Positions 45,301-53,992 of a stretch of 64,000 bases of DNA are shown here, piece by piece. Origin of the DNA: an uncultured Lachnospiraceae bacterium. Lineage in GTDB: Bacteria; Bacillota; Clostridia; Lachnospirales; Lachnospiraceae. The translations under genes were made by a program, and so were the position numbers. Each line of letters opens with the position of its first letter. Position 1 is the stretch's first letter. The stretch lies in assembly GCA_910585965.1 (NCBI GenBank), contig CAJUHH010000006.1, positions 62,001 to 126,000 on the forward strand, given 5' to 3'. The notes beneath the pieces are model-generated. The model searched no databases. It had not been told where the DNA came from and was given only the letters and a program-made list of their open reading frames with translations.

Positions 45301-48300
45301 CTTTTACCTGGTCGATAATATTATCCCCTCCCAATATGCAGGCAATCGCTGTGCCTCCCATATTGGTTACATGGGTAATCGTGGTCGTGGTGGCCAAAAG
45401 AGCCGAATCCGATACCTTGTCAAGGCTGATAATCTCCAGATTTTTTACCACTGCCCCTTTCGCATACTGCACCAGCCCGAAATTCGCGCAGCTGTTATTT
45501 TTCCTTTTATAGGGCAAAGTAACTATCGGACGGCTTCCATCCATTTTTTTCCCGATGATAACTCCTGCGAAGGGATAGTTTTCCGTCCCAAGACCCACAT
45601 ATTCCATTGCGGCGTTCTTGTCCGTCGCGCCGGACAGCCCGGTAAAGTCAATATCCTCCTGAATGACATAATAAGCCTGTCTTAAATCATCCCTGGTCGG
45701 AAAGCCGTCCTTCAATTCTCCATAGGTATATGTCTTTAAGCTGCCATCCTCATGGTTCTGCTCACAGATACCATTGCCGTTCGTGTCATTCCTGTCTCCC
45801 ACAGCCCTTATCTGCCAGCCTTCCAAGTCGCGTTCCCATTCTCCGTTAATCAGGTAACGGGAAAGCGCCAGAAGCTGTTTTGCGCTTGTAATCTGATATG
45901 GGTCTTCGTAAGTGCCGCATCCTTTTGTAATAGAAGCATTTTTCGGATTTACCCGAATGCCTTTGCCTTCGCATACATAAGGCAGGTAAGAATCCCAATC
46001 CGCATCCGCGATCCCCAGGTCCGCATCGCCGTCCACATTCCAGTATTCTATGCCTTCCTTCAATTCCTTGCCAACGGTTACATAAGGAGCAGCATAATTA
46101 TTTTCTCCATGGATGGCATCCGTAAACGGCTCCCTGGTATTTCCTGTTCCATCCCCGCCCTTATATGCCTCTTCCGTAAATAAATATCTGACACGGCCCT
46201 TGTTGATCTCCGTTTTATCCGTATAATAATGCTTATCAATCAGCGTAGCGGCGCTAAAGACTCCGGCATGCCGACTATCATCCACATCGATATTGGTAAA
46301 ATCCAATTTCAGGTTTTCCGTAGTCATCACTCCGTTCTGCATCGTTCCGACCTGTCCAATCAAGGCGGATGCCGCATATTTATCCGCTATCTTTTGATAA
46401 TTTTTCGTTTCAATCCAGCTGATATCCACCGTTGTGTTATCCATCACATTGCCGACCAGCAAGCCTACCCCGTGTACCGCCCCCTTATAATCATACACAA
46501 ATAAATTATCCAGCCGTATCCTATATATATTTTTTATTCCGCCAATCGCCCCCGGAAATAAAGCGCCTGAGTTCGTACTCATATGGGATACCGTCCCAGA
46601 AAGAGTCAGATAATCATCTGCCGCCCCTTGTACCGTTACCGTCCCGCCTTCACTGAGCAGCAGCCCGCCGTGCATCAGGTAATGTTCCCTCGCATCTCCG
46701 GCCCTTTTATTGCTTCCTTCCGCAAGTTCCCTGCCATAAAAGATTACCCTGGCTTTTTCCCCGCCGTTTACCGTACCACTTTCTATCGGTGTCGGATAAT
46801 AACTTTTTCCCTTTAAATCAATCGTTCCCTTTATCTCCACGCTGCTGTTTTTATTCGGCAGGTTCCCATTTTTAAAGTACGGCTTCAGGTACTGCCGCAA
46901 GCCATCGTCCATATATTGGGACAAATGCCAGATCATCATCTGATCTCCATCCGCAACCACGAGATGATCCTTGTCCAGCTCCCTGCCCGCCAGATAAGAA
47001 TCCTCCGCATCCAAAGTATTTCCGAATAAATTATAATAATATCTTGTCACATTCGATCCTATTTCCCATGGGTGATTCCCATATGTAATCATATCATCCG
47101 CAAAGCCTTTGCTGATAATATTGACGATGCCGCCGAATTTATTACGGTTTGCCGCGTCGCTGTTGATCCCGACAATATCGCTGAAATTTGCTCCCGCGCC
47201 GGTAATTGCCACCTTGCCCGCCGTTGCCGGGTAACTCTGCTTTCTCTGGCCGACCTCTTCCCCTGCAATCCAATAGCCGTCCAGTTCTATGAGCGCTTTA
47301 CGCCCGTCATTAAACAGCAGCCCGTTCGGTCCTCCGCCCGCCGCCGTAAACGTAGCGTTCTCAATCCTCGTATTCTTCAGCTGAATTCTGCCGCATACCG
47401 TATATACGATGCCGCCGAAGCCGCCCCGTGTTGAAAAATAAGGCCCCTCTGCCGCTGTTGTTCCGTTTCCTATTGTAAGATTCTTGATCGAATAAGATTC
47501 CTGGGTAATTGGATCCTTATAAGGCGCAATGTCATACCATCCCCATCCAAGGAAACCAGCCGTACCCCACTGAGAATTGATTTCCAGTCTTGCACCATCT
47601 TCCACATGAATATCCCTCATGGCAAGCGTAACTCTTGCCTGATTTGTATTATTTTCATTAATATAGGTGATCATGCTGCTGACAAAACGGCTTCCCGTGG
47701 TAATCTTTTCTGCCAGCCCTAGTCCATCGATCTTAATCACAGGCAGATCTCCCGTGCCTCCTGTCGTCTTGTATATGGCGATCAAACCGCCCGCATAGTG
47801 TTTTTGTCCCTCTCCTGCCCCATTTTGTTCTATGCGGAAATTGCCTCCGATCCTGCTCCCCGATACCTCCAGCGTCGTTCCTTTTGCCGCGCTATAATCC
47901 GCAAACATTCCCCCATAATAATAGCGGGACGGATCCGCGCTGCTCGTCAGATCCAAATCTATATTTACATTTCTGACCGCGATGTTATCAGAGCCGTAAA
48001 CCGCCAGTCCGGCAGCCCCGTTTTTTACATAAGAAATACCCCTGTCCACCGTCAGGTTCTCGAACACTGCCCCGCTTCCCGCACAAGGGAACAGCGAAAG
48101 CCATGACTGGTAGGTCGTACAGTTCCCAAGCCGCAATTCCGTTTTCCCCTGTCCGACCATCTGCCCCTTGAAACACTCCGCATCCGATTTCCCCCTGTCG
48201 TTGCGGTTGAGACAGTATATTCCCGATTCTTCCAGGTCAAAGCTTCCATCGGCGGGCGACAAATCATAGTAAGAAGAAAGCAATGCCGCCTTTCCCACAT

Positions 48301-51253
48301 TTCCAAAGCAATCCCCGGCAAATTTCCCCTCTGTATTCAACGCAATCGCCAGACGCATGACATCGGCCTCCGTGTCCAATACCCACGAATTGCCGCCTCC
48401 CTGTACGCTGCCGCTTACCTTCTTATCCACATAAGAAATCAAAGCATTGCCTTCCCCCCAGCTGCCGTTCCGATAAACCCCGCCATAAGAACCGATATCA
48501 TCCACCCAGTTCTTTCCAGCCGTATTCGGCCTCGTATAATGACACCCTTCCTCAAAATAAACCAATGCCTCTTCCTGTTTTCCTGCTATAAATCCTTTCA
48601 TTGCGGTGGAGTTATCTATGCTAAGGCCGTCTGCCTGGATTTCGCCGTCCATGGCCGCCATGCCGCCTATAGCCACTTCCCCGAAAATTCCCCCTTGTAT
48701 TTTACTATCGCCCCCCGGATTGAATCCGGCGCTTACCATAGCGTTGGCTGCTTTTACCACCGCATAGTCACTCACACGCCCTATGATTCCTCCGATCACA
48801 GCAGCATCGGCAATGCTTCCGCTTACCGCCGCATGGCAGACCTCTATATATTCCCCATTGGCCGTCCCAATCACGCCGCCCGCCGCTCCTGTTGCCGATA
48901 CGGTTCCGCTGATCTGAATACAGTCAAACGGAGCCGTTTCCTCCGCTTTCCCAATGCGGAAACGGGATCCCTCCACATAACCGGCAACACCGCCCGCATG
49001 GCTTCCCCCTGCCACGCGGCCGCTCATTTTTATATGGTGCAGCTGCCACCAGTCGGAAGCGCCCGGTGTTCCCGTACCATTCCCCGTATAAACTCCGATC
49101 ACGCCGCCCGCATCCTGGCTACCCGCCACTGTCGCTTCCATGGTCAGGTTTTCCAGGCTGATCCCAGTGTCCGCGCATCTTCCCAAAAAACCGCCCGCCG
49201 TCGATCCTTCCACGGTTCCAGTTATTTTAATCGGTTTCCCGTCTATCTGCCGGACGGTTCCATTTTCAATCCCGCCCACCAGGCCGCCATTGGCGCCGCT
49301 TCCATATACTTTGGCCTCCAGCCCGTTTTCCGCTCCTTCCAGCACCAGAACCGCATCCGGGCCAAGATATCCTGCCAGCATGCCGCCATAAACGCTTCCT
49401 GTCACCGTCCCGGAAGGAAATACATTCGTTTGATGCACTTCTACCGGCCCGGACGTTTTTCCTGCCAGCCCTCCGGCATACTGCGCCTCTACCGATGCCG
49501 TTAACTCGATATCCTTTTGCGGATCGCCGCTGTTTCTATATTGGATCTGAATCGGAGTTGTGCCATTATTTCCTACTTCGCCGAACAGGATGCCAGCCGC
49601 TCCCCCGCTGTTTTTTATGCTTCCGGATACCGATACATTCTCCACTGTCACTGTGTCCGAAGTGCCATCAGAAACCACATGGGCGGCAATCGCACCTACT
49701 GGCCCGCTGTCCGTATGGTCAATCACTGCATTTACCTGTAGTTCCGAAACCTTTGCCCCCGTAGCCACATAGTTCAAAAAAGGAGTAGCCGTTTGAAAAG
49801 TCAGCGATCCTCCCGTATAATATGTAGTCAAAGTGCCTCTGAAAGGGAACTGCTCTGTACCCAGCCCTTCAAAATCATTTTTTAGCGGTGTCAAGTCCCA
49901 TTGCGCCCCCACATTAGTCCTTACCCCAAATTGAACAGTATACCCTTCAAAATCAAATCCGTCCTTGTTCAATTCGCACAAAGCCATAAGATCCGCCAAA
50001 TTATTAACAGGAAGTATGCCGCCAGTGTAGTAGCCTGATGTCTCTGCAGCTCTCAGCTCGTCTACGGTAATCGGAATCGTCGATTGTTCCGTTCCATAAT
50101 CAAAAGTTCTCGCAAACATAGAAACTCCCATGATTTCCTGGAACAGTTCCGCCGTCATGTCCCACTCATCCAGCCACTCTTTCTCCAGCCCGCATACGAC
50201 GCAATAATATAGATCCGGCTGTCCTTCTTCCTGCCGCAATACAAAAATGTGGATTCCATAGCCATCCTCTCCGTCGCAGTCCAGACGCTGTGCTGCACAT
50301 GCTTCGCAGACAGGCACGATTTCTCCCTCCGCCCTGTTCCATATATGGGCATGGAGAGACGCTCCCTCGCTTTCCAGCGTCTCTTCATCTATTTCCCTCT
50401 GGCAGAAGACACATCGATAGCCTTCCACCGCGCCGTCTTCTCCCAGTATTTCTTCATATTCATGTTCCCTGTCTTCCACGCAGGAAGGTATTCCCTCTTC
50501 CCCTCCGCCATTTTCCTCTTCGCTTCCCGGTTCCTGTTCCCCTGGCAGAATACCTTCTTCCGGCTCGCCTTCCCCTGATACATTATCTTCTCCCGGCAGC
50601 CCTTCTCCTGGCGCATTGCTGTCCCCTGGCTGAGTCCCCTCAGGCGTATTGTTATCTCCCGGCTGGCTTTCCCCTGGCGTATTATTATCTTCTCCCGGCT
50701 GGTTTTCCCCCGGCTGGTTCCCCTCCGGCGTATTGTTATCCCCCGGCTGACTTTCCCCCGGCTGGTTCCCCTCCGGCGTATTGTTATCCCCCGGCTGGCT
50801 TTCTCCCGGCGTGTTATTATCTCCTCCCGGCTGGCTTTCCCCCGGCGTGTTATTATCTTCTCCCGGCTGGTTTTCCCCCGGCTGGTTCCCCTCCGGCGTA
50901 TTGTTATCCCCCGGCTGGCTTTCCCCCGGCGTATTATTATCTCCTCCCGGCTGATTTTCCCCCGGCTGGCTTCCTTCCGGCGTATTATTATCTCCCGGCT
51001 GATTCCCCCCCGGCTGGTTTTCTCCTGGCACATTGTTATCCCCGGCCCCGCCCGGTTCGTTCTCCGCACTCCCATTCGAAGAGCCTTCTCCCTGCTCCGC
51101 GCCGCCTTCATACGCAGAATCCGAAATATTCTCTCCCCGGTTTCCCTCTGCTGCAAAAACAGAATACACTCCATTATTATTCAACAAAACTGCGCCGACA
51201 AGAAGTATTGCCAGTACACTGCTCATTCTTTTGTCATATTTCCTCATCGCCAT
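39341..51253 (-). CDS. Giant secreted GLUG/beta-helix-like surface protein
   Basis: About 3970 aa. It has a signal peptide (RKYDKRMSSVLAILLVGAVLL..., ending VFAAEG), a Pro/Gly/Asn/Glu repeat linker (about residues 64-211, units like QPGDNNTPEGNQPGENQPG), and a Cys/His-rich segment (about 260-370) with CVFCQ, CEACAA and CVVCG. A very long body of repeated GG(I/V)(I/A)G patterns follows (for example GGIIGRVSDYAVVKAANAMV, GGVIGTANGEYIEV). These resemble the GLUG motif and predict a long parallel beta-helix. GCGTYEDPYQITSAKQLLAL marks an internal module boundary. The C-terminus lacks LPXTG, SLH or membrane anchor. ATG 51253 and 51247 are both plausible starts; 51295 overlaps the upstream gene. 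Last gene of the operon; function unknown, probably adhesin or matrix. Confidence 0.9.
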   Translation of the reverse strand: MAMRKYDKRMSSVLAILLVGAVLLNNNGVYSVFAAEGNRGENISDSAYEGGAEQGEGSSNGSAENEPGGAGDNNVPGENQPGGNQPGDNNTPEGSQPGENQPGGDNNTPGESQPGDNNTPEGNQPGENQPGEDNNTPGESQPGGDNNTPGESQPGDNNTPEGNQPGESQPGDNNTPEGNQPGENQPGEDNNTPGESQPGDNNTPEGTQPGDSNAPGEGLPGEDNVSGEGEPEEGILPGEQEPGSEEENGGGEEGIPSCVEDREHEYEEILGEDGAVEGYRCVFCQREIDEETLESEGASLHAHIWNRAEGEIVPVCEACAAQRLDCDGEDGYGIHIFVLRQEEGQPDLYYCVVCGLEKEWLDEWDMTAELFQEIMGVSMFARTFDYGTEQSTIPITVDELRAAETSGYYTGGILPVNNLADLMALCELNKDGFDFEGYTVQFGVRTNVGAQWDLTPLKNDFEGLGTEQFPFRGTLTTYYTGGSLTFQTATPFLNYVATGAKVSELQVNAVIDHTDSGPVGAIAAHVVSDGTSDTVTVENVSVSGSIKNSGGAAGILFGEVGNNGTTPIQIQYRNSGDPQKDIELTASVEAQYAGGLAGKTSGPVEVHQTNVFPSGTVTGSVYGGMLAGYLGPDAVLVLEGAENGLEAKVYGSGANGGLVGGIENGTVRQIDGKPIKITGTVEGSTAGGFLGRCADTGISLENLTMEATVAGSQDAGGVIGVYTGNGTGTPGASDWWQLHHIKMSGRVAGGSHAGGVAGYVEGSRFRIGKAEETAPFDCIQISGTVSATGAAGGVIGTANGEYIEVCHAAVSGSIADAAVIGGIIGRVSDYAVVKAANAMVSAGFNPGGDSKIQGGIFGEVAIGGMAAMDGEIQADGLSIDNSTAMKGFIAGKQEEALVYFEEGCHYTRPNTAGKNWVDDIGSYGGVYRNGSWGEGNALISYVDKKVSGSVQGGGNSWVLDTEADVMRLAIALNTEGKFAGDCFGNVGKAALLSSYYDLSPADGSFDLEESGIYCLNRNDRGKSDAECFKGQMVGQGKTELRLGNCTTYQSWLSLFPCAGSGAVFENLTVDRGISYVKNGAAGLAVYGSDNIAVRNVNIDLDLTSSADPSRYYYGGMFADYSAAKGTTLEVSGSRIGGNFRIEQNGAGEGQKHYAGGLIAIYKTTGGTGDLPVIKIDGLGLAEKITTGSRFVSSMITYINENNTNQARVTLAMRDIHVEDGARLEINSQWGTAGFLGWGWYDIAPYKDPITQESYSIKNLTIGNGTTAAEGPYFSTRGGFGGIVYTVCGRIQLKNTRIENATFTAAGGGPNGLLFNDGRKALIELDGYWIAGEEVGQRKQSYPATAGKVAITGAGANFSDIVGINSDAANRNKFGGIVNIISKGFADDMITYGNHPWEIGSNVTRYYYNLFGNTLDAEDSYLAGRELDKDHLVVADGDQMMIWHLSQYMDDGLRQYLKPYFKNGNLPNKNSSVEIKGTIDLKGKSYYPTPIESGTVNGGEKARVIFYGRELAEGSNKRAGDAREHYLMHGGLLLSEGGTVTVQGAADDYLTLSGTVSHMSTNSGALFPGAIGGIKNIYRIRLDNLFVYDYKGAVHGVGLLVGNVMDNTTVDISWIETKNYQKIADKYAASALIGQVGTMQNGVMTTENLKLDFTNIDVDDSRHAGVFSAATLIDKHYYTDKTEINKGRVRYLFTEEAYKGGDGTGNTREPFTDAIHGENNYAAPYVTVGKELKEGIEYWNVDGDADLGIADADWDSYLPYVCEGKGIRVNPKNASITKGCGTYEDPYQITSAKQLLALSRYLINGEWERDLEGWQIRAVGDRNDTNGNGICEQNHEDGSLKTYTYGELKDGFPTRDDLRQAYYVIQEDIDFTGLSGATDKNAAMEYVGLGTENYPFAGVIIGKKMDGSRPIVTLPYKRKNNSCANFGLVQYAKGAVVKNLEIISLDKVSDSALLATTTTITHVTNMGGTAIACILGGDNIIDQVKVGSRIAADSGDTAAGGYVGIVQQGSLILRGLEEENLEGFHCGLWNRANDGTMAEFVSGFSSSAYPYVSGAVGKVENGFVIYEGGSAGGKILPHESKTIAGIYRHAALPFSNTYDIITAEEMEKEAKIPITWPSADSFECQVGTAAQLQIVSMAINSDSFSVCYNAGGYDEKAVCRKAEYSQTGLGEGSAGDDYTKATKKDDKVFWYPYIYQYFTFGGKESEDSVEADGSGFYRTLSNTSGKQYKSRLNAVTPDITDTMTYHLVDAPGKGIEEADYDLSVYRRGFRGLGATYRIFSVDGGDVKNGALKVRDTGIYSDFRANFDGAGATVKAEMVNDYAKELHTIALFNDLVCAQKRDDDYSIKNLIVTGTFHSSDYTDNDNINYGVDRAAAVVGMMRCPWKMEKITVFDADISSKGHAAGIVAWIAPGLREKPDYHFSECQVLALSKDTLIHTKGGSCGGIVGIMGLLKDETSAFQLKMDKCKITGNASGKQVKLKNEGETKDIADSTDPKNENQERAGRGRSGAMVGHVGKRRDGSNSIRIEMNVIINGSGTSPDIQYVTIDGAESTGGVLGEYYGCRRNGSSQNVVINNITVSDSVLESKNMNSTSYGGFGVGGIIGKLQREAKCDMTAVKVENTNIRSSYGTETVDAATTAGQNRIPDGDVNAGGMIGYCYRNSQIVIKDAQVMGGLVDGKPQYGISSRLSYAGGIIGAALENVPNGGYIEAQRSNIVIENTVISGMDIVSDSRRLQDRQNDTASGQSVKAAGGIIGQATMMDLSCKDTKVEDCVIRSGKGSAGGVAGEIFHQDVSRTDTTLEGVQINRCTIGSNGSIAQINDSAGSGGIFGRVNASENMGSQKLKTVDVTGSTIYGKNTGGITGLVESGQQTGNAWSKGGPYAVNINGNKLLGYRTGGVFGLDKGKKMCFDSVNVEDNVILAVRTDMEYSCAGGVCGRKEALTTENNLNHITVKGNRIFSHNGNTAFQSAGGVFGYLAFGENIAEVYSYQASVEDNVVGYYDMAGNIPAAGTLLADASMQGQMEKIKDTLGRAGTGTAKLWNGSRFTDTFGILSEGNIGDYAGYFGNLMGIYEGNGQAYFLMPEVKAPAAGIRPVVDVGTALAGTEGNKLLSYPYAYRKNIHIIYQERDDTPGNTAAEAWRSKKEEEKDRLFSRVNAQKILEAYETAAAGGNADALLDACRLHITDDGGHAVADMWRNVYQKKDNQYVSPLEVAQGAGKMPLPLIVLDTQYGTVDQMMSSVLALLTGAGGVQNSGHRGKDSVYDEGIGRITDMSVTPMKVDNGAITENAGGTESIACDLKEGRWEIFYDEFDTAEADADGNPTGDGTFSLLKITYQQKDYETIDAGTAQGGTVVLQIPVFVVERLTIDTYLKIVEGEVYNADKAKKDGINKEPLLANDSSYTLYTEYIYGDARVRYSSDSKPLTISKTLSMTRKKAGTEEVQNVSFWKGTRLTLIDVCDSDKVYYYTVDGTEDVIKYEFFQDADGNHYQNKAIHDDKGMEVYKDDERFESDGDEYKKVAVEKFLIVVDTSLVDENTKKDARDISDYHITPVLGNEEAANRTTISEHTELQVTRQPGLAISLDREDHPPLIQGSIQDGTEVEIDGTLLVSGDLAYWTRVLYSPTTTIDSANHYKYLEMGIYLTDTNGNRVKLPDNTNITVNGKQVKPWEEEKKPETNIGSYVNRNEMYFYRDGNMEFPLDFLREIIEEEMRKTGGRTNGKISDKVHIVLNFGNADLTDYTEDNYVVHLDLLRIEDAGYPAGGEVIDVHTDVVKARRKTDLACALETKDLMELGINTYHNQTPMPHTVDFDFKLDFNGIISENNTSMNQQIADKYYTVTYHIMEKTNRNGTPVYEPYTGSQLSLALASPPSSDIQQKLEKGASSIGAFANSVYITYQFHWKEIEKGTGSEGHGIITRDLVLTVKDAAKMDLSNYKVVASVLVSDTPPGDIEQEINEALSDFFVFTIAKLKTDLDY
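50630..51055 (-). repeat. Degenerate coding repeat, Pro/Gly/Asn/Glu linker of the giant protein
   Basis: Repeated codon blocks encode DNNTPG(E)SQPG, DNNTPEGNQPG and ENQPG units in varied order. Several copies are nearly identical at DNA level, so length variation by slippage or recombination is likely. The encoded stretch should be an extended stalk, possibly spanning the cell wall. Confidence 0.9.
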
Positions 51254-51287
51254 CACCTGTCCTATCTCTGTCCTGCCGCCCGTTTTA

Positions 51288-52391
51288 TCATGCATCTATT
51301 TCCGCCTGAAAAGCTTTTTTTGCAAATTCCTTCCACGTCAGCGTAGATTTGTCAATCTTTTCATCAAAACCCTGCTTTTTAAAAAATACAAATTTAATGG
51401 AGGAATAAGGCATCGTTTCAATCGTCATAATCCCCTTTCCATCTTTATACTCTATATTGGCATCATTTTCTTCCCTATACTTATCATTCCTGTTCAGTTC
51501 AAACAGCTCCGCATCCCATATAATCCGTATTTCCTGCTTCATACTGCCGCTTCCCTGCGCATAATAATTCCCCGTTGTTTTTAACTGATAGACGAAAGCT
51601 GATTCTGCCTTCATTTTTTCTTTCCAGTCCGTCTCATTCCATCCCGCCTCTTCCTCTATGGTCAGCCTCTGGTCGGTAATCTCCATTTTTCTTTGGTTAT
51701 AATCCGCCATAATAATACCGGCAATCTTTTTCGTATCCTTTATATAATCCGGCGATATGGGATAAGCCATCAACAATACACGGGAAGACTGGTAAACCGC
51801 TCCCTGGCTGTTGTCTATCGTTACTTTTAATTCATAATCATCCCATGACAATTCTCCGCCCTTTAAATCTCCCTCAAATACCGCCTTTGCTATTTTTCCC
51901 CTTCCATCATTTTCCAGACGCACATAGCTTCCCGTGCTTCCCTTCCTTATTTCATAGACTGCCCCCACCGGCGCATCCAGCAGGGCAAACTCCACCTTGT
52001 ACCCCACATTCAGGTCCAAATCATTATACAAAAGCTGGTTCGTATAATTCCGCACTTCCACATTGAACAAACAGCTGTCATCGCCCCATAGCTGTTTATT
52101 GACCGCCACCATCAGCCGGTTTACCAGATCTTCATGCACCAGCCTGCCGCCGCTCCTTTTCGTCAATTCCTCTATGTCCGCAATATCGTTAAGCCCCTCT
52201 TCCTCATACATATAGTTGCTGCTGAAATAAAATCCGGAAGCAATCGCCATTCCCTTTTCATATCTTGTTTTATAATATTTTGAATACACAGTAAGGGATG
52301 CCCCAGCCAGAACCAGGCAGCCTATCCATACCATTACTGCTTTTTTTCTGGTTCCTGCCCCCCATTTTTTCCATTTTTCTCCCAACATCAT
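51288..52391 (-). CDS. Single-span exported protein of the SipW-type cluster (367 aa)
   Basis: A short basic N-terminus leads to one hydrophobic span (VMVWIGCLVLAGASLTVYSKYY), then an extracellular domain of about 320 residues. The segment after the span, YEKGMAIASGFYFSSNYM, looks like the start of a mature SipW/TasA-type beta-sandwich. FNVEVRNYTNQLLYNDLDLNV and YELKVTIDNSQGAVY suggest strand-rich folds. No catalytic motif was seen. It ends 34 bp before the giant protein's preferred start, so it is tightly linked to it. ATGATG at 52391/52388 gives two starts after GGGGAAGGA. Function unknown; a minor subunit or carrier is inferred. Confidence 0.78.
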   Translation of the reverse strand: MMLGEKWKKWGAGTRKKAVMVWIGCLVLAGASLTVYSKYYKTRYEKGMAIASGFYFSSNYMYEEEGLNDIADIEELTKRSGGRLVHEDLVNRLMVAVNKQLWGDDSCLFNVEVRNYTNQLLYNDLDLNVGYKVEFALLDAPVGAVYEIRKGSTGSYVRLENDGRGKIAKAVFEGDLKGGELSWDDYELKVTIDNSQGAVYQSSRVLLMAYPISPDYIKDTKKIAGIIMADYNQRKMEITDQRLTIEEEAGWNETDWKEKMKAESAFVYQLKTTGNYYAQGSGSMKQEIRIIWDAELFELNRNDKYREENDANIEYKDGKGIMTIETMPYSSIKFVFFKKQGFDEKIDKSTLTWKEFAKKAFQAEIDA

Positions 52392-52436
52392 AATCCTTCC
52401 CCGGTGTCCCCTCTCTGCCGTCTATCCGCATTCTTT

Positions 52437-53177
52437 CTACTTCTCCGTCGGCCTCGGCTGCTTTGCGTTTACTACGACATAGACCAGATCCGTTTCTTTC
52501 TTATATGCGTCGAAATTGCTGATATCCTGCCATGTCACTTCGATCAAATAATAATCATATTCATAAGTCCCATTGCTATAAGCCAGCTTCATGCTGCTAT
52601 CATCAAAGAAAAGATATTGCCCGGCATTCACGATATCCGCAATATCCGTCTGTCCGAACACTTCCCTGCGCATTTTATCCGTATTATCCTTCCCTGCAAT
52701 AGGCGAAGCCGTTTTTACCCAATAACTCGTTTGATAAACCGGGTCATCCCCTTCCATACAGATCGCCCCGGCAGGAAGCCGCCCGCCGTCTGGTATCTGT
52801 TTCCTCTCCAATGGATACACCGCATAGTCCACTGCCAAGTTTTCCGTATGTACCAGCTGCAAGTCATAGTTAAATTCCGAATCTTTTACCAGTTCCGACA
52901 TATTATCTTCCCCGTCATAGTTTTCCGGCACCCGGTTGGAAACGCATATAACCGTATGTTTTACTTCCCCCGGATGCAGGTTCCCGACCGCAAACTTCAG
53001 GGAATCTTTGGCATTCGGGTTCATCAGGTATAAATTATAGGGAGCCATGATTTCTGCCCCGGTCGTCTGCGCCTGTTTTACATCTTCCCTGAGGTACCAC
53101 GCCAGAGTCCCTCCCCCCGCCGCCAGGCAAAGCATCGCCAGGATTATGATTATCATTATTTTCTTTTTCGTTTTCAT
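52437..53177 (-). CDS. SipW-signal exported protein (246 aa)
   Basis: The N-terminus MKTKKKIMIIIILAMLCLAA then GGGTLAWYLREDV has the layout of SipW-dependent signal peptides (hydrophobic span, then T-x-A-W/Y-F/Y). The exported domain of about 210 residues includes NLYLMNPNAKDSLKFAVGNLHPGEVKHTVICVSNRVP and DYYLIEVTWQDISNF, consistent with a camelysin/TasA-like beta-sandwich. No enzyme motif. The gene lies 29 bp after the 261-aa protein gene and 45 bp before the 367-aa one. A structural subunit role is inferred from the family and the neighbouring sipW. Confidence 0.8.
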   Translation of the reverse strand: MKTKKKIMIIIILAMLCLAAGGGTLAWYLREDVKQAQTTGAEIMAPYNLYLMNPNAKDSLKFAVGNLHPGEVKHTVICVSNRVPENYDGEDNMSELVKDSEFNYDLQLVHTENLAVDYAVYPLERKQIPDGGRLPAGAICMEGDDPVYQTSYWVKTASPIAGKDNTDKMRREVFGQTDIADIVNAGQYLFFDDSSMKLAYSNGTYEYDYYLIEVTWQDISNFDAYKKETDLVYVVVNAKQPRPTEK

Positions 53178-53206
53178 CCTGCCCTCTCTTTCCTGCCAGC
53201 GCTGTG

Positions 53207-53992
53207 TTACTTCTCTTCTTCCGTCTGCCCTGTGATATATACGTCAAACCAAATATTATCTATGTAATTCCCAAGCATCGTATCTTCCTCGTCATATTCC
53301 CGGATCTTCTCCTGCTCTTCTTTCTCCGGCAGATTCCCATTGCCGGGGATATCCGTATATTCATAATTCCAGACCCAATAGACTTCCGCTTTTATCTCCG
53401 TGTTAAAAACCAGCTCCCCGGTGGCTGCGGTACCGTCCTTTGCATCCACATCTGTGTAATATTCCAACGGATCTGAAAACCTTCCCCATCTTCCCTGCCC
53501 GCTTTCGGAAGAAACGGTTTCCATGTTCGTATACACACGGATATGTCTTTCCATCAGCTCCCGTATCCTGGCTCTCTGTTCCGGCGGCAGGCTGTCCGCA
53601 GTACCGTCCTCTTCCCGGTAAGACAGCTTTACTTTAATCGAGTATCCCGTCACCGTCTCTCCAAGGGAAGTGATATAAAAAGTCATAGGGCCGTAAGATC
53701 CCGGCGCGATCATCTGCTCTTTTACATTATTTAAGTCCGTCAGTTTAATCGGAATTACCGGAATTCCTTCCGCGTTTGCTTCCGGCAGCATCATAATGTC
53801 AGGCCCGCCCGGCTCTATCGCCACTTTCAGCCCCCCGATCCCATCGGCCTCCAGCTTCATGCCATGCATAACCGCCGTATTATTGGCCGCATACCATGCC
53901 GTCGTCGCCGAAAAAAGCACCGCGCAAAGCAACAGGCACATCACAAAAGAAAGTATGATCTTTTCCTGGAATAACCTCTTAAGCCTCTTCAT
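53207..53992 (-). CDS. SipW-signal exported protein (261 aa)
   Basis: The N-terminus (IILSFVMCLLLCAVLFSATTAWYAANNTAV) is a clear SipW-class signal sequence with a TTAWY cleavage context. The mature part starts near GMKLEADGIGGLKVAIEPGG, and TFYITSLGETVTGYSIKVKL is typical of TasA-like sandwiches with a conserved 'fYItN/S' pattern. No catalytic residues. Its start lies 14 bp inside the end of sipW, so translation is coupled. Probably a secreted, SipW-cleaved subunit. Confidence 0.83.
   Translation of the reverse strand: MKRLKRLFQEKIILSFVMCLLLCAVLFSATTAWYAANNTAVMHGMKLEADGIGGLKVAIEPGGPDIMMLPEANAEGIPVIPIKLTDLNNVKEQMIAPGSYGPMTFYITSLGETVTGYSIKVKLSYREEDGTADSLPPEQRARIRELMERHIRVYTNMETVSSESGQGRWGRFSDPLEYYTDVDAKDGTAATGELVFNTEIKAEVYWVWNYEYTDIPGNGNLPEKEEQEKIREYDEEDTMLGNYIDNIWFDVYITGQTEEEK

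Noticed and set aside
50290..51309. Long plus-strand ORF rich in PPAG/YCYPPA repeats
   Set aside because: It is the antisense reading of the coding repeat in the giant protein; the minus frame has a signal peptide and clear continuation.
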